A program made the translations under genes and the position numbers. Below are positions 1 to 6,554 of a DNA stretch of 8,704 nucleotides, piece after piece; position 1 is the first letter of the stretch; every line of letters begins with the position of its first letter. The notes beneath the pieces are model-generated. The model had not been told where the DNA came from and ran no database searches. It saw only the letters and a program-made list of their open reading frames with translations. The stretch lies in contig ONWK01000126.1 of the NCBI GenBank assembly GCA_900321505.1, forward strand, positions 1-8,704, in the 5' to 3' direction. This DNA comes from an uncultured Eubacteriales bacterium. GTDB lineage: Bacteria; Bacillota; Clostridia; Lachnospirales; Lachnospiraceae.

Positions 1-1305
1 CAGCAGCTTTTTAACATGTGCGACGGAGAAGCCCTTCTCTATGGCATATCCCGCCTCCAGCTTCTTCAGGTCCTCCGCCAGCTCCGCGGAAAAATCCGGC
101 GCCGCTCCGCTTCCCTCAGACTCAGCTATGGCGCGGGCTGCAACCCGTCCGCTGTATACGGCGGCAAGAAGTGAATTTCCGCCGAGACGGTTTGCCCCGT
201 GATACATGGAGGCACATTCACCCACTGCGTAAAGATTCTTTATCCGTGTCTCATGCTTCAAATTTACTGCCAGTCCGCCCATGAAGAAATGCACCGAGGG
301 CTCCACCGGAATACTTTCCTTTGTTATATCGATTCCCCGGAACTTCATGCAGAGATCGTAGATCTCGGGGATCCTCTCCAGTATCCGTTTCTTTCCCAGA
401 AATGTTACATCCAAAAATACCGGCTTTTTCAGCTCATACATTTCCCTCGAGACCACATCGCGGGGCATGAGATTTCCCTTTTCCCCGTATTTATCCTCCA
501 TGAAGTAGACCCTCTTACCGCCATCTTCACAGTAAAGTCTTCCCCCTTCACCCCGGGCTGCCTCGGAGATCAGCATTTTCTTCTGCCCTGTATGAATGGT
601 GGTGGGATGGTACTGGATGAATTCCAGATTCTTCAACTCCGCCCCCTGAAGGAAGAGCCTGCCGGCTGTATAACCGTCACATTGAGTGGAACCGGTAGTC
701 TTGCCGAAAAGGGCATTCTGACCGCCTGTGGCTATGACCACCGCATCTGCCGTCACATCCTCAAGGCCTCGCGTGCCCTCATTAAAGAGCCTTGCGCCAT
801 AACATACGCCGTCCCTGATAAGGCCGGAATGAAAATCCGTCCAGAGCAGGCGTCTGATCCGCCCCATGCCCTCATAGCGTCTTGCTTCCATTACGAGCGC
901 CGTCACTATCTGCTTTCCCGTAGATGCGCCGCAGAAGCAGGTCCTTCTGTGGGACTGGCCTCCGAAGGCCCTCTGATCAATCTTTCCTTTATCTGTCCGC
1001 GAAAATACCGTACCCAGATGTTCAAGCCACTCCACGATCTCCGGCGCGGTCTCACACAGACCGGTCACTGCCTTTTTTCCCGCTATATAGCAGCCGCCCT
1101 TCAGCGTATCCTCGATATGGGATTCCACCGAATCCTGTTCATCCTTATGATCCAGCGCTGCATTTATACCTCCTGCAGCCAGAACGGACTGAGCCCTCTC
1201 TGACGGAAAGGGCGAAACCAGAGATACCTGCATACCCGCTGAAGCGCATTCGATAGCCGTAGTAAGGCCGGAGATCCCGCTTCCTATAACCAATACCTTT
1301 TTCAT
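1..1305 (-). CDS. frdA: Fumarate reductase / succinate dehydrogenase flavoprotein subunit (3' end cut by window edge)
   Basis: Catalytic FAD subunit of a membrane-associated fumarate reductase/succinate dehydrogenase, interconverting fumarate and succinate on the cytoplasmic side. I translated the minus strand from ATG 1305; the frame stays open for 435 codons to the left edge, while family members usually have about 550-600 residues, so the C-terminal part is missing. Visible motifs are the FAD dinucleotide fold GSGISGLTTA (residues 8-17), AAGGINAAL (43-51), the substrate-site HPTT with His233, RGEGG (251-255), PRDVVSRE with Arg282, VHFFMGGL with His339, and GECASMYHGANRLGGNSLL (362-380) with Arg373. 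These match the substrate and proton-transfer residues of E. coli FrdA/SdhA. The position of the FAD-linking histidine is Gln39, so FAD is probably not covalently bound; this favours fumarate reduction over succinate oxidation. A strong Shine-Dalgarno GGGAGG lies 6 nt before the ATG, which overlaps the sdhC stop (ATGA). The sdhA name would also fit. The family is certain; the physiological direction is inferred. Confidence 0.95.
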   Translation of the reverse strand, partial: MKKVLVIGSGISGLTTAIECASAGMQVSLVSPFPSERAQSVLAAGGINAALDHKDEQDSVESHIEDTLKGGCYIAGKKAVTGLCETAPEIVEWLEHLGTVFSRTDKGKIDQRAFGGQSHRRTCFCGASTGKQIVTALVMEARRYEGMGRIRRLLWTDFHSGLIRDGVCYGARLFNEGTRGLEDVTADAVVIATGGQNALFGKTTGSTQCDGYTAGRLFLQGAELKNLEFIQYHPTTIHTGQKKMLISEAARGEGGRLYCEDGGKRVYFMEDKYGEKGNLMPRDVVSREMYELKKPVFLDVTFLGKKRILERIPEIYDLCMKFRGIDITKESIPVEPSVHFFMGGLAVNLKHETRIKNLYAVGECASMYHGANRLGGNSLLAAVYSGRVAARAIAESEGSGAAPDFSAELAEDLKKLEAGYAIEKGFSVAHVKKLL

Positions 1306-1871
1306 GCTCCACCTCCCGTTCCCAGCAGCTGACTGTATGCCCAGGTCATTAGTATCGAAGACGCAAGGAAACCAAGACCCGTTATCACCCTTAATACCAC
1401 GTCAAGCTGATCCTTCTTTTTCCTCGATGTGATCGCGCCAAGGGTTATCAGCGCTCTGGTAAAGGAAAGCGCTATATGAACGAATACGGTAAGATAGAAC
1501 AGGATCATAACCGTTATGCAAAGGATAAAAAATCCGGTTTCTTCCTCCTGATGGGCGGAAATGATCTGCGACAGCCTTACATGAATGGCCAGCAGAATGA
1601 TCATCATAAGACCGCTGATCCTCTGTATCAGGGTACCCATGTTTTTCCCCGGATACGCCCCCAGCCCCTTTTTATCATGGACAAAAAATATCATTCCGAT
1701 ACTGATCAGCACATGGAATATCGCTATTGTCCCGCATATACGGGCTGTCATCACGACATAAGTCTGCTTCTCCCAGCCGGAAAGTCCGTCAAAGATCTCA
1801 AATACTATATGCGTAAGACAGGCCGCCATAAGCAGAAGTCCAAGAATTGCATTTATTTTCTTCAGTCTCAT
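1302..1871 (-). CDS. sdhC: Fumarate reductase / succinate dehydrogenase cytochrome b membrane anchor (di-heme type)
   Basis: Integral membrane subunit that anchors the flavoprotein and iron-sulfur subunits and passes electrons between menaquinone and the catalytic dimer. The protein is 189 residues with five hydrophobic helices (about 6-25, 42-64, 84-105, 112-137, 158-182). The first four each carry a histidine: H21, H53, H97 and H132. In Bacillus SdhC and Wolinella FrdC the four axial ligands of two b hemes sit on the equivalent helices, so I infer a single-anchor, two-heme enzyme. The start chosen is ATG 1871 (MRLKKINAIL), preceded by GGGAGG at a rather long 14-nt spacing. An upstream in-frame ATG at 1913 would add 14 polar residues but has no Shine-Dalgarno. 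The TGA overlaps the flavoprotein ATG by 4 bp, so translation is probably coupled. The iron-sulfur subunit gene is expected left of the window. Sequence similarity in this family is low; the call rests on topology, histidine placement and neighbour. Confidence 0.85.
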   Translation of the reverse strand: MRLKKINAILGLLLMAACLTHIVFEIFDGLSGWEKQTYVVMTARICGTIAIFHVLISIGMIFFVHDKKGLGAYPGKNMGTLIQRISGLMMIILLAIHVRLSQIISAHQEEETGFFILCITVMILFYLTVFVHIALSFTRALITLGAITSRKKKDQLDVVLRVITGLGFLASSILMTWAYSQLLGTGGGA

Positions 1872-1919
1872 TTTTATCAGCAGTTCCTCCCTTCCGGCCT
1901 GCCGGCCGTTCATCTATTA

Positions 1920-1948
1920 TTGCATTTTAAGGTTCTTTATGGTATCAT
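1920..1948 (+). promoter_or_regulatory. Candidate promoter for the diguanylate cyclase gene
   Basis: TTGCAT (1920-1925) and TATCAT (1943-1948) are separated by 17 bp, and TGG directly precedes the -10, giving an extended -10 promoter. The start point would fall near 1955, about 50 nt before the ATG at 2005. It overlaps the sdhC promoter back to back, so both genes could share one control site. If it is real, it argues against the longer ORF start at 1939, which would lie inside the promoter. Confidence 0.4.
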
Positions 1949-1954
1949 ACCATA
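1938..1954. promoter_or_regulatory. Perfect 17-nt palindrome, operator-like, between divergent genes
   Basis: TATGGTATCATACCATA has two perfect 8-bp arms around a central C and covers the -10 elements of both divergent candidate promoters. A dimeric repressor or activator bound here could act on both genes. The TGGT...ACCA ends recall operators of GntR-family regulators, but the 5-nt gap differs from the FadR-type 3-nt gap, so no regulator is named. Confidence 0.4.
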
Positions 1955-1972
1955 TCCATATAGCTGTTCAGA
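1944..1972 (-). promoter_or_regulatory. Candidate promoter for sdhC-frdA
   Basis: On the minus strand TATGAT (1949-1944) is preceded by TGG, which makes an extended -10 element. No good -35 is seen; the best candidates near 1967-1973 match TTGACA at only two or three positions. Transcription from here would give a leader of about 65 nt before the sdhC ATG at 1871. The -10 lies inside the palindrome at 1938-1954. Confidence 0.35.
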
Positions 1973-2004
1973 AAAGAAATGTCCGGAAAGACACAGGTAA
2001 AAAT

Positions 2005-3054
2005 ATGGGAATTCAGGATTACGTGATTCAAAACTACATATTGCTCATCGCCTGCACCGGTATCATAACGATCACAATCTATGATGTCTATCTGGACCGT
2101 ATATCTATCCACATCCTGCGCTGGATCATAGGGATCATTATCAGTCTCAGTGTTATAGACTATATGGAATCGTGGTTCAGTGATCTGCCGGAGCCGACTA
2201 CTTTTCGTATTCTGTTCTCTGTTCTCGGATATACGCTTCGTCCGACAGTGATCATGCTTGCGATCTTTATGATATATCACAGGGTGAAACTTTTAACTCT
2301 GATACCTGCGATCCTGAATGCACTGGTCTACTGCACGGCATTTTTCAGTGATATCGCCTTCAGCTATAGTGAAACTAATAACTTTTTAAGAGGTCCGCTT
2401 GGGTATACCTTCATTGCTGTAGGCCTGCTTTATGTACTCGGGCTGTGTGTGGCACTGTTCAAATCCTTCGAAAGCCGTCATGGCCACGAGTGGCTGCTTA
2501 TACTTTATTTCATGTCAGCCGCCATTCTCACCGTGATCCTGACCATATTCTTCCAGGTTGACGGTCTCTTCAACATGACCTTTATCGTAGGAATAACGCT
2601 GTATTATCTTCACATATACATACAGCATACAAAGCTGGATGCTCTGACCGGTCTGTTCAACCGGCAGGTATTCTATACGGATATCCAAAAAAACCATTCC
2701 GGAATAACCGGTGTCATATCCATTGATATGAACAACCTGAAGATACTGAACGATACAGAGGGACATTCGGCCGGAGATAAAGCCCTGAAAACACTTTCAG
2801 AGTGTTTTCTTAAAAACTCCAGCTCCAAAAACTGGATCTACCGTATCGGCGGAGATGAATTCGTCATCTTCTGCATACGCCAGAGCGAAGAGGAGATGCA
2901 GCAGCTTCTGAAGGATTTAAGGGATGGGGTTGCCGCAACCGAATACTCCTGCTCCTTCGGTCTGTCCGTCGGAACTGATCCGAATGAAATGCTCAGGGAA
3001 TCCGACAGACTGATGTATGAGGAAAAAGCCCGCTATAAGGCCGGCAGAGCATAA
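2005..3054 (+). CDS. Membrane-bound diguanylate cyclase (GGDEF domain)
   Basis: Predicted to make cyclic di-GMP from two GTP at the inner face of the membrane. The protein has 349 residues. The N-terminal half (about 8-210) has six or seven hydrophobic helices and no recognised sensory domain; it probably senses a membrane or extracellular signal. The GGDEF domain follows directly: DALTGLFNR (212-220), the metal-binding stretch starting at SIDMNNLKILND (239-250), EGHSAGDKAL, and an intact catalytic GGDEF (282-286) followed by FVIF. The RxxD inhibitory site expected five residues before GGDEF is SSKN, so product inhibition of the usual kind is probably absent. I chose ATG 2005, with weak CAGG eight nt upstream. 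An in-frame ATG at 1939 with AAGG six nt before it would add 22 polar residues and is a real alternative. There is no EAL or HD-GYP domain. The stop lies 4 nt from the hsdR stop on the other strand. Confidence 0.9.
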   Translation: MGIQDYVIQNYILLIACTGIITITIYDVYLDRISIHILRWIIGIIISLSVIDYMESWFSDLPEPTTFRILFSVLGYTLRPTVIMLAIFMIYHRVKLLTLIPAILNALVYCTAFFSDIAFSYSETNNFLRGPLGYTFIAVGLLYVLGLCVALFKSFESRHGHEWLLILYFMSAAILTVILTIFFQVDGLFNMTFIVGITLYYLHIYIQHTKLDALTGLFNRQVFYTDIQKNHSGITGVISIDMNNLKILNDTEGHSAGDKALKTLSECFLKNSSSKNWIYRIGGDEFVIFCIRQSEEEMQQLLKDLRDGVAATEYSCSFGLSVGTDPNEMLRESDRLMYEEKARYKAGRA

Positions 3055-3090
3055 ATGATCACGCCGCTGTTGCGTTATCATTTATGCTTT
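3046..3090. terminator. Long hairpin between convergent genes, probable bidirectional terminator
   Basis: A perfect 12-bp inverted repeat, AGCATAAATGAT (3048-3059) and ATCATTTATGCT (3077-3088), encloses a one-base mismatch (3060/3076), a further 4-bp stem ACGC/GCGT and a 7-nt loop (3065-3071). It holds both stop codons: TAA of the cyclase gene and TGA of hsdR. The stem is AT-rich at its base and only short T runs follow on the plus strand, so it is not a textbook intrinsic terminator. It could also protect both 3' ends or limit read-through and antisense pairing. Confidence 0.55.
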
Positions 3091-6000
3091 CTATAACCTT
3101 CCTGATTCCCATCCAGACATTAAGATCCGTAAATAATTCTACCACGCTTCCCTGATCTGTAAAAGGAGATTCCTGAAGCACGGACAGATCCTTCATCATT
3201 CCGTTATGAACGATATACTCAACAATCTGGTTCACAAAGTATATCTGCCTGCTGTCAAGGTTATTGCTCTCCAAATACTCTGAGAATGCTGATTTGGCCG
3301 CATTCATATCAAGACCAACAATTTCACGAACCAGCTCGCCCAAGGGTTTCGAGCCGTATTCCTGCTCATATTCTTCCTTTGTACCCAGTTCTGACCAAAG
3401 GACTTTTTCCAACGCTTCTATATCACTATGTGACAACGGTATATTGGACTTAAGCTTCCTGATCGCCTCATTATCCTGGTGCTCACGTATGTAATACTCT
3501 GCTTTCGCCTTATAATTCTTAAGATCATCGTTTTCAAGCTCTGATTCATTCCATGAAACATCCAGGATATCATCCTCAAAGTTTGTATCATAACGTAATT
3601 TTGTTTGAGGGATGTACTTCATAAGATTACGAAGTTTTTCTCTGATTTCCTCAAACTCATTGATACCGCAATTATCGATATAGTCCGTGTGAAGGATCTT
3701 ATCAATAAGTTCTGCCTGTACCTTTATTTCCGGAATATTGGCAACGCTTGCAATGCCCCTGACACGCTTAAACAGATCACTGCGGGCCTTACCGTATTTC
3801 TTTCCTATCAGATATGCCAGCTCTATGCCGTACATAAGCGCATCGAAACGTACCGCACTCGCTGCGTCTCTGTTTGGAATGATCAGCGGAGCTAACTCTT
3901 GCCGGACAAGTAATGTGTCTTCGTATGTCAGTGTCTGATAATTAGTCTCATCCGAATATAAGTCAACATATTTCAGGTGCTGCCGTACCGCAAAGTTTTC
4001 ACGCGGAAGCTCCTGCACTTTTCCTGTCATCATCTCTACCAATGCACTCCGATATGCAATAAGCCTGTCTACCTGATATTCCAGATCTTGAAGTTTATAC
4101 GCTATCTCAAACTGCAGATTAAATATTGCTCCCTGAAGGGCAATCATATTTGCAGTAGGTTTTCCCTTGCTCATACGGAAGAACTCAAAATTACCACAGA
4201 AGTCAAAGATATAAAACTTGCTCTTGTCTTCTCCGTCAATAAGTCCCGGACAAAGTCTGGTCCCTCTGCCTATCATCTGCCAGAACTTGGCGTAACTCAT
4301 CACCTTCTTGAAAAATACAAGATTCAGTACTTCCGGCACATCGATACCGGTATCCATCATATCAACGGATATTGCTATCTGCGGAAGTTTATCAGGTTCG
4401 GAGAAATCATCTATCAAAGTTTGGGCATATTTTATCCTGTTATCGATAACCTGAGCAAAGCCGTTCAAGTGAGGATAATCCTTGTTAAATATCTCATGAA
4501 TCTTTTCCGCATGATCATGATTTCTAGCAAAGATGATTGTCTTTCCAAGCTTCTGACCATAGTCTATCTTGATACCTTCTGTCATAACTGTGTGCAACAC
4601 CTGACGAATGGTATCCTCATTAAAAATCCAGGAGTTAAGCGCTGATGAACTTATGGATTCCGGTACCTCTCCGTCTTCCATTTCAAAAGTACTTTCATAA
4701 ACCGCCTTATCCTCATCGGAAAGATCCGCGTACACGATGCCCTGTTCTATGAATTTCAGCTTAGTCTCCACAGACAGGAAATCTACAAGATATCCGTCGG
4801 TTACGGCCTGTCCAAGCTCGTATCCGTAAGTCGGAACTCCGGGCTCCAGTTCAAATATCTCATAAGTATTCTTATCGATATCATCCTTAGGCGTAGCTGT
4901 AAGACCTACAAGCGGCGCATCAAAGTAGGTAAAGATATCCCTGTATTTATTATAAATGGACCTGTGAGCCTCATCACATATCACAAGATCAAAATGTCCG
5001 CTGGTAAACAGCTTTTGATCCTCAACCTTTACAGAATCAATACAGTTCATCATTGTCTGATAGGTCGAGAAAACGCAGTGTGCATTATAATTGTCTTTTT
5101 CGTCACATAGATTTGTTACAGAAAGAGAAGCATAGTTATTCACAAACGCTCTCTTCGCCTGCGTTACAAGAGATGTTCTATCCGCAAGGAAAAGAATATT
5201 CTTGATCCATCCCGCATCAAGGAGAACATGACACAGTTCGATTACAGTTCTTGTCTTGCCGGATCCTGTAGCCATGACAAGAAGCGCTTTACGACGATTC
5301 TTCCTATCAAAGCTGTCGCATACTGCCTTTATAGCAGCTTCCTGGTAGTAACGGCCGGCTATTTTTTTATCTACGTTTATATGATCAAGAGATGTCCGCA
5401 TCCTTCTGAGATTAAACATCTTTTCAAGGTCAGCCTTGGAATAGATGCAGGCAACCTTTCTCTCCGGATATTGACCATCTATAATTCTTGTATCAAAACC
5501 ATTTGTCAGGAAAATGCACGGTCTTCTCTTATACTGCTTTTCCAATAAATCCGCATAAAGCTTTGCCTGCTGACGTCCCTTTGATACATCGACACAGGTT
5601 CTTTTTGCCTCAATAACCGCAAGCGGCTTATGTGAATTGTCATACAGAACATAATCCGCGTATCCCACCTCCGATTTATTCGGCATTCCGAAAAGCTCTA
5701 CTTCATTGATCCAGTCAGAGCCTTCCTTCCAACCCGCATCCATAAGCATTGCATCGATATAGATTTTACGTGTCTTATACTCCGAAAGATCAAGCGGCTT
5801 CGGAACATAAGTCTCAACCTGTTCTTCACGGCGTGAAGTCAGTTCTTTCTTTAATGCAGAATTTTCCACAATGAGCTTTTCAATATCTACATCCGGGAAT
5901 TCCTTATTTACCTGAGCTTTTTCATCCTTTACCAGCAAAGACCTATCAAAGATATGCTCTTCATACTCGTCGGCATAGCAATAGCAAACAAAATCAAAGA

Positions 6001-6349
6001 ATATCTGAAGATTCTCAAGACATAGAACCGCCTGATCCTCAGAAATCTCCCTGCCTGAATGAGCCGCATTGTTTCCCATCTTTCGGATGAAATCCATACG
6101 TTTCATAAGGTCTTCATCGATAATATCCCGGAATTCTTCTGTGCTCATAAGACTTATCAGATTATCCTGATAGGGCATGGTAAGGGATGCATCAACTGAA
6201 TACATCCACTTTATAGCAAATTCCATCGCTCTGCGGCAGTTGATAACACTGGAGGTAGGGTCTATATATAATATTCTCTCGGCCGTAATCGCCACATCAG
6301 AAAACGTATCGAATTTCGGCTCTTTTTTCAGATAATCGAAATTTGTCAT
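3059..6349 (-). CDS. hsdR: Type I restriction enzyme, R subunit (EcoEI-like)
   Basis: Motor and nuclease subunit of a Type I restriction-modification complex: it joins HsdM and HsdS, translocates unmodified DNA with ATP and cuts at a distance. The protein has 1096 residues from ATG 6349 (MTNFDYLKKE). Domains: an N-terminal DUF4145-like helical part (about 1-130), a coiled stretch (155-180), and a PD-(D/E)xK nuclease with D232 and EAK (247-249). The SF2 helicase follows, with ATGSGKT (360-366), DEAH (459-462), TAT (484-486), SVDMMDTGIDVP (661-672) and QMIGRGTR (691-698). The C-terminal part resembles the EcoEI R C-terminal domain. All catalytic motifs are intact. The frame runs on upstream to a GTG at 6454 inside a hairpin without a ribosome site, so ATG 6349 is preferred because the family N-terminus begins there. 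Unusually, no Shine-Dalgarno lies next to this ATG: it sits 147 nt upstream, beyond a structured element. It is the last gene of the hsd operon. Confidence 0.95.
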   Translation of the reverse strand: MTNFDYLKKEPKFDTFSDVAITAERILYIDPTSSVINCRRAMEFAIKWMYSVDASLTMPYQDNLISLMSTEEFRDIIDEDLMKRMDFIRKMGNNAAHSGREISEDQAVLCLENLQIFFDFVCYCYADEYEEHIFDRSLLVKDEKAQVNKEFPDVDIEKLIVENSALKKELTSRREEQVETYVPKPLDLSEYKTRKIYIDAMLMDAGWKEGSDWINEVELFGMPNKSEVGYADYVLYDNSHKPLAVIEAKRTCVDVSKGRQQAKLYADLLEKQYKRRPCIFLTNGFDTRIIDGQYPERKVACIYSKADLEKMFNLRRMRTSLDHINVDKKIAGRYYQEAAIKAVCDSFDRKNRRKALLVMATGSGKTRTVIELCHVLLDAGWIKNILFLADRTSLVTQAKRAFVNNYASLSVTNLCDEKDNYNAHCVFSTYQTMMNCIDSVKVEDQKLFTSGHFDLVICDEAHRSIYNKYRDIFTYFDAPLVGLTATPKDDIDKNTYEIFELEPGVPTYGYELGQAVTDGYLVDFLSVETKLKFIEQGIVYADLSDEDKAVYESTFEMEDGEVPESISSSALNSWIFNEDTIRQVLHTVMTEGIKIDYGQKLGKTIIFARNHDHAEKIHEIFNKDYPHLNGFAQVIDNRIKYAQTLIDDFSEPDKLPQIAISVDMMDTGIDVPEVLNLVFFKKVMSYAKFWQMIGRGTRLCPGLIDGEDKSKFYIFDFCGNFEFFRMSKGKPTANMIALQGAIFNLQFEIAYKLQDLEYQVDRLIAYRSALVEMMTGKVQELPRENFAVRQHLKYVDLYSDETNYQTLTYEDTLLVRQELAPLIIPNRDAASAVRFDALMYGIELAYLIGKKYGKARSDLFKRVRGIASVANIPEIKVQAELIDKILHTDYIDNCGINEFEEIREKLRNLMKYIPQTKLRYDTNFEDDILDVSWNESELENDDLKNYKAKAEYYIREHQDNEAIRKLKSNIPLSHSDIEALEKVLWSELGTKEEYEQEYGSKPLGELVREIVGLDMNAAKSAFSEYLESNNLDSRQIYFVNQIVEYIVHNGMMKDLSVLQESPFTDQGSVVELFTDLNVWMGIRKVIESINDNATAA

Positions 6350-6355
6350 AGCTAC

Positions 6356-6494
6356 GAGCAACGCATGACCGCCGATCCATTTGAAACAAGACATGCAAGC
6401 TTGCTTGCAATGGATTGTTTCAGATGGATCGACGTGCTGTGTGGCGACAGCCACACAGCGAGGAAACCGAAGGTTTCCGAGCGGTCATGCGTTG
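6356..6494. mobile_element. 139-bp cloverleaf element with 14-bp terminal inverted repeats, inserted in the hsdR ribosome binding site
   Basis: CAACGCATGACCGC (6359-6372) pairs perfectly with GCGGTCATGCGTTG (6481-6494). This outer stem encloses three hairpins almost without spacers. The first, 6373-6431, pairs CGATCCATTTGAAACAA with its complement (one G-T pair) and has a TGCAAGC/GCTTGCA tip. The second, 6436-6459, is a perfect 10-bp stem GCTGTGTGGC with loop GACA. The third, 6462-6478, is GGAAACC/GGTTTCC with loop GAA. Together they form a four-way cloverleaf in either strand. TAC occurs on both sides (6353-6355 and 6495-6497), a possible target duplication. Removing 6356-6494 and one TAC yields AAGGAGG-TAGCT-ATG, an intact hsdR start. 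No transposase is encoded, so a MITE-like or REP-like element moved in trans is the best inference. A structured regulatory RNA is the alternative. The structure is certain; the mobility is not shown. Confidence 0.65.
6420..6488 (-). CDS. Possible 22-codon leader ORF in the cloverleaf element
   Basis: ATG 6488 lies 8 nt after the strong AAGGAGG (6497-6503), and the frame runs 22 codons to TGA at 6420-6422. The product begins MTARKPSVSSLCGC and ends in HTARRSI; it is basic, with no known domain. The start codon is in the outer stem and the stop in the long hairpin, so translation would open the element. It is in a different frame from hsdR and stops 70 nt before the hsdR ATG. It may be an accidental ORF or a leader that sets hsdR expression; only the signal quality supports it. 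Confidence 0.3.
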   Translation of the reverse strand: MTARKPSVSSLCGCRHTARRSI

Positions 6495-6496
6495 TA

Positions 6497-6503
6497 CCTC
6501 CTT
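6497..6503 (-). promoter_or_regulatory. Displaced Shine-Dalgarno sequence of hsdR
   Basis: The minus strand reads AAGGAGG here, the best ribosome site in the operon, immediately after an hsdS-like stop codon. Linearly it is 147 nt from the hsdR ATG (6349) and 8 nt from the leader ATG (6488). If the outer stem of the cloverleaf forms in the mRNA, only TA and CTCGTAGCT (11 nt) remain unpaired between it and the hsdR ATG. Confidence 0.7.
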
Positions 6504-6504
6504 C

Positions 6505-6536
6505 CTATCCAAAATACTCTTGCATCGGCTGTCAAA
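6505..6536 (-). pseudogene. Remnant of the 3' end of a third hsdS
   Basis: Thirty-two bases just downstream of hsdS1 repeat its own 3' end. Aligned with 6555-6587, 26 of 32 positions agree with one single-base gap. Read with that gap repaired, the remnant ends (F-D-S)-x-M-Q-E-Y-F-G-stop, like FDSLMQKYFG of hsdS1 and FDSLIQEYFG of hsdS2. It is followed at once by the hsdR Shine-Dalgarno. This suggests an older hsdS stood next to hsdR and that its body was lost or replaced by hsdS1. Confidence 0.7.
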
Positions 6537-6554
6537 TTTTGATTGTGAGATCTG

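Noticed and set aside
199..1256. Long plus-strand open frames over the left part
   Set aside because: They are antisense shadows of frdA, whose minus-strand translation has every family motif; the plus-strand products resemble nothing and lack ribosome sites.
3977..4645. A 222-codon plus-strand frame inside hsdR
   Set aside because: It is a shadow of the helicase-coding strand; hsdR motifs are continuous on the minus strand here.
6350..6454. GTG 6454 as the hsdR start, giving a 35-residue longer N-terminus
   Set aside because: The extra codons run through the hairpins of the element, there is no ribosome site before the GTG, and family proteins begin at MTNFDYLKKEPKF.
6349..6488. Programmed ribosome bypassing that fuses the leader to hsdR
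   Set aside because: The leader frame ends at its own stop, hsdR has a complete family-like N-terminus with its own ATG, and no matched take-off and landing codons stand out.
6359..6494. The cloverleaf as a tRNA or tmRNA-like gene
   Set aside because: It is too long, the arms do not fit tRNA sizes, and there is no T-loop GTTCGAATC-like sequence or CCA-type acceptor end.
6359..6494. The cloverleaf as an integron attC site
   Set aside because: The ends read CAACGC/GCGTTG without a clear RYYYAAC/GTTRRRY core pair, and three separate side hairpins do not fit the single long imperfect stem of attC.
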